A stretch of 64,000 nucleotides of DNA from Shewanella sp. CG12_big_fil_rev_8_21_14_0_65_47_15 (lineage in GTDB: Bacteria; Pseudomonadota; Gammaproteobacteria; Enterobacterales; Shewanellaceae). A program made the position numbers and the translations under genes. Of this stretch, positions 9,599 through 17,980 are shown one piece after another. Every line of letters begins with the position of its first letter. The first letter of the stretch is position 1. The stretch spans positions 34,642-98,641 of the forward strand of contig NZ_PFGL01000044.1 of assembly GCF_002783505.1 (NCBI RefSeq). The letters run 5' to 3'. The notes under the pieces were generated by a model. The model was not told where the DNA came from, did not search any database, and saw nothing but the letters and a program-made list of their open reading frames with translations.

Positions 9599-9614
9599 AC
9601 TAAGGCGTTAGACC
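9424..9614 (+). other. Possible integron attC-like sequence between two accessory genes
   Basis: The left end GGCTAACAAATGC resembles the 5' end of many integron attC sites (R'' with TAACAA), and the right end GCGTTAGAC at 9605-9613 matches the attC core GTTRRRY. Between them are a GC-rich hairpin with 5-bp arms (9446-9450, 9454-9458) and a second inverted repeat, GGTCTAA at 9566-9572 with TTAGACC at 9608-9614. At about 190 bases it is longer than a normal attC, so it may be two sites fused or partly decayed. No integron integrase is in the window. Confidence 0.35.
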
Positions 9615-9654
9615 ATGTCGATGGCTGAAATTTTAGCTCTTGCTCTTAGCGGCT

Positions 9655-9741
9655 ATGGCCGCTCCCGTAACCTTCGAACAAGCTCAACCACTAGAACAGA
9701 TGCTGGCGTGGGCCTCTGCACTGGGCAATCGGCTACCTTAA
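9655..9741 (+). pseudogene. Possible gene remnant ahead of the serine hydrolase
   Basis: A 28-codon frame with protein-like composition (MAAPVTFEQAQPLEQMLAWA followed by eight residues) is preceded by four in-frame leucine/alanine-rich codons and, before those, an in-frame TAG. It overlaps, in another frame, the long ORF that begins at 9615. It looks like the decayed start of a secreted protein, possibly cut off when the serine hydrolase segment arrived. I cannot name the parent gene. Confidence 0.25.
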
Positions 9742-9791
9742 GAGCCCTGCCCACATTCCCCTTTAAGCGCCGACGCACGCAAGCAACTTCG

Positions 9792-10967
9792 ATGACGACA
9801 CGAAACAGGCAGTGGCTTAGCTACTTCGTGTTGTCTGTCGCGCTCTTGACCACGGGCTGTTCGGGTGAGCATGTGCCGACAACGAAAGATCTGGGGACGG
9901 AAATCGATGAGGTTGCCGCAACGCTGATCGAGCAGCCGTTGCTCCACTCGGCCTCGATCGGAGTTGTATATAGAGGCAAGGAATTTATCCGTCACCGCGG
10001 CGACATGGAAGCCGGAAAGCCAACTCCTCCGACCGATGAGACCCTCTACGAAATCGGTTCGTTGAGCAAGACCATGGCAGGAACCTTAATGGCCAATGCC
10101 GTCCTAGAGCACAAGCTGGGTCTTGACGACGATATTCGGATTTATCTGCAAGGAGCCTATCCGAACCTGCAGTACAAAGGCGAGCCAATTCGCATCCGTC
10201 ACCTGCTCTCGCATACGAGTGGTCTGCCGAACATGTTGCCGGAACGCGTGAACACGGTGCTCGAGAACTTCACTGATCAGCGTACTCCCCTCGAACTCAA
10301 TGCCGTTTATACGCACTATGGCAAGGCAGATTTCTTCAGGGATCTGCACGCTGTCGAGATCCGCCGGATGCCCGGAAAGGATTATTCCTACTCCAGTTCT
10401 GGGACTGAACTGACGGCGCATATTCTTGAAACGGTTTACAAGAGCGACTACGAATCGTTGTTACGCAGTTTTTTACGCGATTCTGCGGCGATGACTGACG
10501 TTAGCATCAGGCTGAATGATGCCGAAGCGATCCGGCTTGCGGTCGGCTATCACAGCGATAACCCGGTACCGACCACGCCGATGCCGCAGTTGCCTTGGGG
10601 GGCTTCCGGCAACGTGAAAGCGACAGTCCCAGAAATGGTGAAGTACCTTAAATTCCAGCTGGCCGGCGGACCCGTTGTGACGGAATCGCATCGCAGCCTC
10701 GTCGAATTCGATTCCGAGTTCAGCATTGGCTACTTCTGGAACATTGTCGGCGGCGATCGCCTGAAGGGCGTTTACTATGCTCATCATGGTGGAGTGCCCC
10801 GATCGCAGTGTTACGTCTACATCGTGCCGAAGTACGATCTGGGCATATTTGTTATTACCAACCAGAGTGGCGACCAAACTGCACGCGCCATGGAGGCTGC
10901 GATCGATACGCTGGTCGAGAAAATTGCCGCGCGAGAAAATGTCGCTGGTCAGGATCCATCCCGATAG
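9792..10967 (+). CDS. Serine hydrolase lipoprotein of the class C beta-lactamase fold
   Basis: A penicillin-binding-protein-like hydrolase of about 391 aa. The catalytic SxxK is at residues 89-92 (GSLSKT), a YxS-type motif at about 199-201 (YSYSSSG) and an HxG motif at about 330-332 (AHHGG). An N-terminal signal peptide ends in LLTTGC, a lipobox variant, so it is probably membrane-anchored. The open frame extends back to 9615, but that extension is low-complexity and unlike a signal peptide. The start at 9792 puts the signal sequence first. GC content and codon use (many GCG, CCG, CGC) differ from the flanking AT-richer genes, which suggests transfer. It could be an esterase or peptidase rather than a true beta-lactamase. 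Confidence 0.75.
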   Translation: MTTRNRQWLSYFVLSVALLTTGCSGEHVPTTKDLGTEIDEVAATLIEQPLLHSASIGVVYRGKEFIRHRGDMEAGKPTPPTDETLYEIGSLSKTMAGTLMANAVLEHKLGLDDDIRIYLQGAYPNLQYKGEPIRIRHLLSHTSGLPNMLPERVNTVLENFTDQRTPLELNAVYTHYGKADFFRDLHAVEIRRMPGKDYSYSSSGTELTAHILETVYKSDYESLLRSFLRDSAAMTDVSIRLNDAEAIRLAVGYHSDNPVPTTPMPQLPWGASGNVKATVPEMVKYLKFQLAGGPVVTESHRSLVEFDSEFSIGYFWNIVGGDRLKGVYYAHHGGVPRSQCYVYIVPKYDLGIFVITNQSGDQTARAMEAAIDTLVEKIAARENVAGQDPSR

Positions 10968-11149
10968 CGTCAACAACCACTAGTCTCTTTTCCAACAAAA
11001 CGGAAACCAAAAGGGGACATATATGGTCACCTCGGGGTTAGCAAGGCCAATGTCCTACTTTATTCAAACTAATTTGTGCTAATCGATAACTCACCTTTCA
11101 CAACGGGGTATCGGTCATTAATGGTTCGCGGTCTTGTGACATGATTGGC

Positions 11150-11788
11150 TTATTTTCCCCCATATTGGCGCAAAAACTTAGGTACATCGGCTTTTGCCTT
11201 TTTAGCGATTTTTTGCAGTAGGCTAAATGGCGGGGCAGAAATAGCGAAATCACGTTGCAAGTCATCGAGCATGGCAAGCCACAAATGTCCGGCCATCTGC
11301 GCATCGGCTAAGGCGCGGTGAAAGGTGCCGTCGCTGGGGATTTGCTTATAGCGAACTAAGGTGGCAAGTTGATGATTGACGGCTAAGGGGTATAAACGCC
11401 TCGCCACCAGCAAAGAGCAACCAAATTGCCCCGCATATTGATGGCCTATATGGGCAAATTCGGCATCGAGAAAGCGTTGGTCAAATGCCGCGTTATGGGC
11501 GACTAGATGATGATTGCCGATAAAGTCAGCAAAACGGGCCATCACTTCGTGATTAGGCGCCGCATGCTTAAGCATCTGATTGCTGATCCCCGTGTAATCC
11601 TCAATAAAGGCGCTGATCTTAAATCCTGGGTTCATTAACTCTGAAAATCGATCTGTTATCACACCTTGTTCTATGAGCACTGCGCCGATTTCGATGGCGC
11701 GATCCCCTTGATTGGGAGACAGACCAGAGGTTTCAAAGTCGAGCACGACTAAGGTATTTGCGGGACTAAATGTGGGTTTTTTAGGCAT
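11150..11788 (-). CDS. DEDDh-family 3'-5' exonuclease
   Basis: A 212-aa nuclease related to the DNA polymerase III epsilon subunit. All five catalytic residues are visible: D17 and E19 in LDFETSGL, D103 in HNAAFD, H157 and D162 in FHRALADA. It lacks the C-terminal polymerase-binding tail and is shorter than DnaQ (243 aa), so it is an exonuclease paralogue rather than the replicative proofreader. It lies downstream of recCBD and the small 64-aa ORF on the same strand, which may make it part of a DNA repair operon. Confidence 0.87.
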   Translation of the reverse strand: MPKKPTFSPANTLVVLDFETSGLSPNQGDRAIEIGAVLIEQGVITDRFSELMNPGFKISAFIEDYTGISNQMLKHAAPNHEVMARFADFIGNHHLVAHNAAFDQRFLDAEFAHIGHQYAGQFGCSLLVARRLYPLAVNHQLATLVRYKQIPSDGTFHRALADAQMAGHLWLAMLDDLQRDFAISAPPFSLLQKIAKKAKADVPKFLRQYGGK

Positions 11789-11876
11789 AAATCTGTCTTA
11801 GGTTCGCTATTTTACTCAAGTGTTTGGCCCTTTAATGGGCCAAGGTGGATGCTAAGTTGTCTGCGCTTATCGGGGC

Positions 11877-12071
11877 TTAAATATCATAGTGCAGATCCAT
11901 ACTTATTCTAAGCCCTAAGTTATAGACCTGCATCGCATCGAATGCTGACCAGGGAATATACCGGGTCTTATCATAGTATTCTGCGGGCAAAATCGCCTCG
12001 GGCGCTATGGCAGCAAACAGGGCGGTAACCTGCTGTAAATTTTGAAGTTTAATTATGCCGTTATTGTTCAA
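11877..12071 (-). CDS. Small hypothetical protein downstream of recD
   Basis: A 64-aa ORF with a TTG start 9 bases after the recD stop. The sequence AAGGA lies seven bases before the TTG, which supports translation. The product has no signal peptide; it is mixed hydrophobic and aromatic (AEYYDKTRYIPWSAFDAMQ) and matches nothing I know. Its close spacing suggests co-translation with recD. It could be a chance ORF. Confidence 0.45.
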   Translation of the reverse strand: MNNNGIIKLQNLQQVTALFAAIAPEAILPAEYYDKTRYIPWSAFDAMQVYNLGLRISMDLHYDI

Positions 12072-12080
12072 TGTTGGTCC

Positions 12081-14195
12081 TTATTCCCAAAGCCTAGCAG
12101 CAAGTCCTGATGCCCTTTGGGTGATTTGGCTGCTGGCACGCTCGAAAACGGGCTGGGTGCCAAGGCAGGTAAAATGCGCTTTTGCGCGGGTGATAGCGGT
12201 GTAGACTAATTCCTTGGTGAGTAACTGCCACTGGGCTAGGCTAGGATTAGGCGGCAACACTAAGGCTACTTGATTAAATTCACTGCCTTGGCTTTTATGC
12301 ACTGTCATCGCATAGCAGGTTTCATGGCGTGGTAAGCGCGCGGGCAATACCTTAAGTTGGCTGCCGTCGGCCTTAATAAAGTGGGCCATTAATCGCTCGG
12401 GTTTGTCTTCGTCTTGTAAAATCAGTCCAATATCGCCGTTAAAGAGCCCCAAGTTATAGTCGTTGCTTTGGATAATGATGGGTCTACCGAGGTAAAACTC
12501 CTGCTGTGGCTGGATAAGTTTCGCCTTGGCGAGGGCCAAAGTGACATAGCCGTTGATCCCTTCGACCCCATAATTGCCCGAGCGCATGGCGCATAAAATA
12601 CGGTATTGGTTAAAGGATTCGATAATATCAAAGGTGCTTGGGCGGGCGCCTTGGAGTAAGGGATTGAGATAATTGCCATAGAGAGTGACCGCTTGTTCAA
12701 GCAGCGCATTGAGTCCGCTGTTGTTTTCAGGCTCACTGATTTTGGCCTGGGTCGCATTAGTGTCCATCCCATGCTCTAACCAGTTAAGTTCGGCGAATCC
12801 CCGTTGCCATACCTGTAATATGCCCGGTAAATCGGAGCGATTGACCGCGCTGGCGAGCAGTCCAATTCCCGCATCGCCCTTAAATCTATGGCTATGCATT
12901 AACATGCACAGGCTGTCGCCAAGTTTGGGCGAGTCGCTGATATAGGGGCTTAAATCGAAACCCGTTAAGCGGCTAAGCCGGTTTGCCTGTTCCTTGGAAT
13001 AGCGCATCTGCCAAGGAATGACTTGCTCGCCAAACTGCGTATCTTCACGCTTTAGTCCGGCGCAAATATCGGCGAGTACGGCTCCGGCTTCGACGGAGGC
13101 GAGTTGGTCCTGATCCCCAAGCAAAATTAAGCTGGCGCGTTCGGGTAGGGCGCTGAGCAGTTTATCCATCATAGGTAAGTCCACCATAGAGGCCTCATCG
13201 ACAATCAAGAGATCGAGTCTTAGGGGATTGCCTGCGTGGTGGCGAAATTGGGCAGAATTGGGGATAACCCCCAGTAACCTATGGAGAGTTGAGGCTTCCT
13301 CGGGGATCTGATCTAGCGCACTTAACAGTGCCGCGTTATCCCTTAAGGGCGCCGTGCTGGCTTTAGGCAAAGTTAGCAACTCCTTTGCTAGGCGAGCCTT
13401 AGAGGCCTTAATGGATTCACTTAAACGGGCGGCCGCTTTGCCCGTTGGCGCGACTAGGCGAATTTCCCTAAGCTTAAGCATTTGTTGCAATAACAACAGT
13501 TTAGTCACTGTGGTGGTTTTTCCAGTGCCAGGGCCACCGGTGATCACCGCCAGTTTTTTACCGAGCGCCGTTGCCGTGGCCACTTTTTGCCAATCAATGG
13601 CTTTTTTTTCTTCAATACTGCCCGCAATCGCTGGGAACAATTGATCTAAATACGGCCCTAGATTGTCACTAAGCTCCTGTTCATTTTCAAGGCTCGATTG
13701 CTGTGAGAGCCGCACTAATGCCGCCGCGACTTTGGTCTCAAACTGGTAATAACGCTGTAGATATAACCTGCCATTATCGAGGATAAGTGGCTTATTACTA
13801 CCTGCATGACCAATCGCATCAAAGGTTTGCAATCTGTCGTTGAGCGCCTCTAGGCTGAGGGTGAGTTTACAATGGCTATATTGTTCGGCCAGGGGATTGA
13901 GTGGCACTAGGTGGGCAAGCACTAGGCAACTGTGTTGGGAGGATAATTGCTGGCTCAGTAGGGCGCACAGCAGGATAAACAGCGGATCCTGTCGATCCTT
14001 AGGGTGTAACTGGGCCATTTCGAGGGCAAAATGGCGATCGAGCGGTGTCAGCAGCCTTTCCAATTCCCAGCGTTTGAGCAGTTCCTCGATGGGCGCGGTC
14101 AGTTGCACCGCACCATAGTCAAGCCAGTTTTCAGCGGTTTTAGCGTGGATGATACCCCGGTTTGAGGCTAGATTTGGCCCAAGTGTGGTGTTCAT
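12081..14195 (-). CDS. recD: Exodeoxyribonuclease V alpha subunit
   Basis: The fast 5'-3' helicase subunit of RecBCD, 704 aa, longer than E. coli RecD (608). The Walker A motif GGPGTGKT is at about residues 220-227, the DEAS-type Walker B is in LLIVDEASMVDLPMMDKLL, and the C-terminal motif VI region contains TVHKSQGSEFNQV and AITRAKAH. Its ATG overlaps the recB stop by four bases (ATGA), so it is translationally coupled. RecD gives the complex its fast motor and activates the RecB nuclease until Chi is met. Confidence 0.95.
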   Translation of the reverse strand: MNTTLGPNLASNRGIIHAKTAENWLDYGAVQLTAPIEELLKRWELERLLTPLDRHFALEMAQLHPKDRQDPLFILLCALLSQQLSSQHSCLVLAHLVPLNPLAEQYSHCKLTLSLEALNDRLQTFDAIGHAGSNKPLILDNGRLYLQRYYQFETKVAAALVRLSQQSSLENEQELSDNLGPYLDQLFPAIAGSIEEKKAIDWQKVATATALGKKLAVITGGPGTGKTTTVTKLLLLQQMLKLREIRLVAPTGKAAARLSESIKASKARLAKELLTLPKASTAPLRDNAALLSALDQIPEEASTLHRLLGVIPNSAQFRHHAGNPLRLDLLIVDEASMVDLPMMDKLLSALPERASLILLGDQDQLASVEAGAVLADICAGLKREDTQFGEQVIPWQMRYSKEQANRLSRLTGFDLSPYISDSPKLGDSLCMLMHSHRFKGDAGIGLLASAVNRSDLPGILQVWQRGFAELNWLEHGMDTNATQAKISEPENNSGLNALLEQAVTLYGNYLNPLLQGARPSTFDIIESFNQYRILCAMRSGNYGVEGINGYVTLALAKAKLIQPQQEFYLGRPIIIQSNDYNLGLFNGDIGLILQDEDKPERLMAHFIKADGSQLKVLPARLPRHETCYAMTVHKSQGSEFNQVALVLPPNPSLAQWQLLTKELVYTAITRAKAHFTCLGTQPVFERASSQITQRASGLAARLWE

Positions 14196-17100
14196 GCTAT
14201 GGCTCCTGCCGCTTTGGGAGTTAATTGACTGCGCTTAAACAAAGCATCAAGGGCGAAAATAAGTGCCTTGGGGGGCTTATCATAATAGACGCCAAATCCC
14301 GGCTGCTTCGCTGACATTCCCCGTAAAAACAGATAGTAACAACCACCGATATGCATGTCGTAGTCGTAGTCTGGTAGACGTAAAGCCAGGTATCTGTGCA
14401 GAGCCAAGGAATAGAGAATGTACTGCAAATCGTAGCTGTGTTCGGCTATCGCCTGTTGCAGTGCACCCTGATGGTAGGCTTGGAACGAGTCACCTAAATG
14501 ATTGGATTTATAGTCAGCTATATAGAACTTGCCTTGATATTCAAAGGTTAAGTCGATAAACCCCTTCAGCATGCCCTCAAGTTCGTCAAACTTGAGATTC
14601 GATTGGTAGCCATAGTGCAGCAACAGGGTATTGAGCTCTGTATCCTTAAGCGCACTTAAGGGCAGGTAAAATTCCATCTCGACTAAGGTGTCCCTTGGGG
14701 CGAGCTTGGCAAGGCAGAGCGGTGAAGCACTAGCATCCGATGGCACGGTTTCACTGGGGGGAAGTGTTAGCGGTGCATGCAACAGATCCAAATACCAAGC
14801 CTGCAGCACGGCTTGCCATTCTGGGGCAATAGCGTATTGCAGCATCGCCTTAGGTAAATGCTGTGCTAAATCGATTTCAGCCTTTGTAAAATCAATGAGT
14901 TCCAACACTAAATGCATAAAACTACCCGCATTGGCGCCACGCTCGAAGTTAAAGCGGCTCAGGGCGAGGGGATCTTGCTCTGCAGTTTGAGGATCGCTGG
15001 CGACTAGCCCTAATAGATTCGGCGTCGCTAGATCCAATGCAGCGCCACTTAGCTCAAGTGATCCAAGGGCCTCATCATCGGCGCCTGGTTTGGCCTTACC
15101 TTGGCTGGTATTTTTGACTAAGCCGGAATAACTGCCCACCCGCCAGGGCGTGAGATAGTGGCGGGTGACGGTTTTAGCGCTTAAGACCTGCGCCTCATCT
15201 TGGCTTGAGGGCAGTGAGCTTAGGTCGATATGCTCGGGCACTAGGGTAAAATTGATTGCATCAAGGTCTTGAGTAAGATGCTGCACCGCTTGGCACAGGC
15301 GGCTAAAGTCGCAGTTATCGTCATCAATGCCCAGCAGATAGCCTATGGCCGTTTCATGCAATTGACTCTTGAGCCCGTTTTTAAGTTGGCGGCTGTGATT
15401 GGCAACCGATAAATAACAGAGGTAAACGGGGCGGGTGAGCGACACATATAATAGACGCAGATCTTCGGCTAAGGTTTCCTGCTTGGCCTGCTCCCAGCCT
15501 TCGTCCGTGCCCTCAATATCCCATACCAATTCTTGCCCACCCTGGGCATTGGTTCTGTGGTAAAGCATAGGTGAAGGTCTGCGGCGATTGTCCCGCGCAA
15601 GACTGACAAAGGGGATAAAACAGACGGGGTACTCAAGGCCCTTACTCTTATGGATAGTGACAATCTGTACTAGATTCTGCTCACTCTCTAGTCGCAATTG
15701 CTGCTCGTCTGTGCCTGTATTATCAATCAGTTGCTGTTCATACCAATTGAGAAGGGCGCTTATGCCATCCAGTTCAGTGGATTTTTGCTGTAATAGCTCG
15801 GCAAGGTGACGAAAATCGGTTAAACGCCGTTCGCCGTCGATGTTGTCGGCCTGGGTATCTTGCCCATCCTCGGTACTCGAGTTGCCTGTGACTAATAGAC
15901 GTTCGATCAGATGAGTGCTATTGGCGAGGCTTAATAGGGCGGGCATGATGCCGCGCTTTTGCCACATTTGGTGCAGATTAAAAAACTGCTCTAATAGTTG
16001 CTGCCGCTGCTCTTCATCTTGATTAAATGCGTGAATTTGCTCTGCGCTATAGCCTAATAATGCAGTTGCCAGTGCGCTACGTAGGGCGCGCTCATCCTTT
16101 GGATCGGCCAATGAGCGCAGCACCAACAGCATTTCCCGCGCCTCTAGGGTGTTAAACACGCTGTCACGGCTTAAAAACACCGCGCCAATTTGGCGTTTGT
16201 TTAAGGCGGTTTTCATCACCGCCGCTTCGTTACGGTCCCGCACTAGGATGGCGATGTCCTTCGCCACTAATGGCCCCTTAGGGGTGAGACACTCGCCATT
16301 GGCCGCATCGGTCAATAATCGAGTGATTTCTGCGGCCGCATCCTCCGCCAGTATTTGCCTAGCTAAGGTTTTATTGAGGCCATTATCGGTTTCACTGAGC
16401 AGCCTTAACCTGAGGGATGCCGCAGTCGGTATTTTCTCCGTTATGACCTTATGCCTGGCGGCACTGGGGGTGTTAACCGCTTCAAAGGGGATGGAATCAC
16501 TGATAAAGGGATTAGGATGCTGGCTAAACAGATGATTTACCCCCGCGACCATATTGGCGCCCGAGCGATAATTCGTGTCTAAGTGATAGTGCTCGGCCGT
16601 GGCCCTGCGGGCCTCGATATAGGTATGGATATCGGCGCCGCGAAAGGCATAAATCGCCTGCTTAGGGTCGCCTATCATCAGTAGGCCAAGTGCCTTATCT
16701 GCCGTAGAGGTATCCTTGGAATGTTGCGAGCCATCTAGTTGGTAAATTTTTGAAAAAATTGAAAATTGTAATGGATCTGTGTCCTGGAATTCATCGATAA
16801 GCGCCACCGGAAAGCGGCTCGCCACGGCCCTTGGTAACGTCTGGTGGTTGGCGCGCAGCGCGGCCTCAAGGCTCGTCAGCAGATCATCGGGAGTCAGCAC
16901 ATTTTTTTGCTGCTTTTGCTTGGCAAAACGCGCGCTTATCCCCAGTTTGGCACTGTATAAAAAGGCCGGTTTGATCTCGGCGATAAGGGTGGCGAGCTGC
17001 TCTATATGCGCCATTAACGGCGCCTCTTCTGTACTTGGGATCACGCCGCCCTTATTGAGTTTTAGCTGTGACAGGGATAACGCCTCTAGGGCTTTTGGCG

Positions 17101-17980
17101 AAGGCAGTCCACGACCCGAGGCGAGCCAGTTGTCTAGGCTATCGAACATCTCGGCAAGTTTGGGGTATTGATCGCTCGCCTTACCAAATCGGGTGCCATT
17201 TAAGGGCAAGCTGTGGAGCAATTCGAGCAAACCATCGCGGCCACGGGGCCAGGCTAATTTAAAGCGCGCTAAACTTTGCTGCAGTGATTGGGCTAAGGTG
17301 GCAAATTTTGCCGTGGGCACCAGAGGCGTCGCTTGGCTCGCCCCGAGTAGCGGGCGCAATTGTTTGACTAAGTTATCGGGATCCGTAAATGCCTTGGCAA
17401 TGATTTCGGCTAAGTCATCGGGCAGGGGATAACAGGTCTCACGCCAAAAATCCCGCACCGCATGGTGTAAAAACTCGCTGTCGTCTAAGGTAAAGTCCGA
17501 CTCGAACAGGAGGGAAGACTCAAAGGCGAGATCCGCTAAAATCCGCTGACAGAAACCATGGATAGTAAAAATCGCCGCCTCATCGAGGGACTTTAATGCC
17601 AAATCGAAGCGCCTTAGGGCAATAGGACGCTGATCCTCTGGGGTATTTTGATAAAGCGCTTCAACGAAGGGGTCATCCACGCTTAGGCCTAAAAAGCACT
17701 TAAAGGCGACTTGAATACGGCGGCGAATACGATCCCTTAGCTCTTCGGTAGCGGCATTGGTAAAAGTCACGACTAGGATTTGCTCACAGGTGAGGGGATT
17801 GTCGCTGTCACCCATCCCATTGATATCACCTAGGAGTAATCGCAGGTATAGCCCTGAAATAGTGTAGGTTTTACCCGTTCCCGCGCTGGCTTCGATCAGG
17901 CGACTGCCACTAAAGGGCAGAGTTAAGGGATTGAGGGTCTGAACCTGTTGATGAGAGTTCAAGCCTGTAGGGCGACTCAT
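14192..17980 (-). CDS. recB: Exodeoxyribonuclease V beta subunit
   Basis: RecB, the 3'-5' helicase and the only nuclease of RecBCD. The UvrD-type Walker A (EASAGTGKTYT) is near residue 30, DEFQDTD gives Walker B, and the C-terminal nuclease domain shows the conserved FIDL and ADYKSNHLG metal-binding motifs plus an upstream FMHLVLEL histidine block. The longest ORF starts at 18001, but the ATG at 17980 has a perfect AAGGAG seven bases upstream and forms an ATGA overlap with the recC stop, so I use it (1262 aa). Confidence 0.95.
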   Translation of the reverse strand: MSRPTGLNSHQQVQTLNPLTLPFSGSRLIEASAGTGKTYTISGLYLRLLLGDINGMGDSDNPLTCEQILVVTFTNAATEELRDRIRRRIQVAFKCFLGLSVDDPFVEALYQNTPEDQRPIALRRFDLALKSLDEAAIFTIHGFCQRILADLAFESSLLFESDFTLDDSEFLHHAVRDFWRETCYPLPDDLAEIIAKAFTDPDNLVKQLRPLLGASQATPLVPTAKFATLAQSLQQSLARFKLAWPRGRDGLLELLHSLPLNGTRFGKASDQYPKLAEMFDSLDNWLASGRGLPSPKALEALSLSQLKLNKGGVIPSTEEAPLMAHIEQLATLIAEIKPAFLYSAKLGISARFAKQKQQKNVLTPDDLLTSLEAALRANHQTLPRAVASRFPVALIDEFQDTDPLQFSIFSKIYQLDGSQHSKDTSTADKALGLLMIGDPKQAIYAFRGADIHTYIEARRATAEHYHLDTNYRSGANMVAGVNHLFSQHPNPFISDSIPFEAVNTPSAARHKVITEKIPTAASLRLRLLSETDNGLNKTLARQILAEDAAAEITRLLTDAANGECLTPKGPLVAKDIAILVRDRNEAAVMKTALNKRQIGAVFLSRDSVFNTLEAREMLLVLRSLADPKDERALRSALATALLGYSAEQIHAFNQDEEQRQQLLEQFFNLHQMWQKRGIMPALLSLANSTHLIERLLVTGNSSTEDGQDTQADNIDGERRLTDFRHLAELLQQKSTELDGISALLNWYEQQLIDNTGTDEQQLRLESEQNLVQIVTIHKSKGLEYPVCFIPFVSLARDNRRRPSPMLYHRTNAQGGQELVWDIEGTDEGWEQAKQETLAEDLRLLYVSLTRPVYLCYLSVANHSRQLKNGLKSQLHETAIGYLLGIDDDNCDFSRLCQAVQHLTQDLDAINFTLVPEHIDLSSLPSSQDEAQVLSAKTVTRHYLTPWRVGSYSGLVKNTSQGKAKPGADDEALGSLELSGAALDLATPNLLGLVASDPQTAEQDPLALSRFNFERGANAGSFMHLVLELIDFTKAEIDLAQHLPKAMLQYAIAPEWQAVLQAWYLDLLHAPLTLPPSETVPSDASASPLCLAKLAPRDTLVEMEFYLPLSALKDTELNTLLLHYGYQSNLKFDELEGMLKGFIDLTFEYQGKFYIADYKSNHLGDSFQAYHQGALQQAIAEHSYDLQYILYSLALHRYLALRLPDYDYDMHIGGCYYLFLRGMSAKQPGFGVYYDKPPKALIFALDALFKRSQLTPKAAGAIA

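Noticed and set aside
9615..9791. N-terminal extension of the serine hydrolase ORF
   Set aside because: It lacks signal-peptide character and would bury the clear signal sequence that begins at 9792; another frame inside it looks more like a protein remnant.
10980..11060. GGGGACA-rich sequence after the serine hydrolase as a REP or transposon end
   Set aside because: It has no matching second copy or inverted partner in the window, so a mobile-element end cannot be supported.
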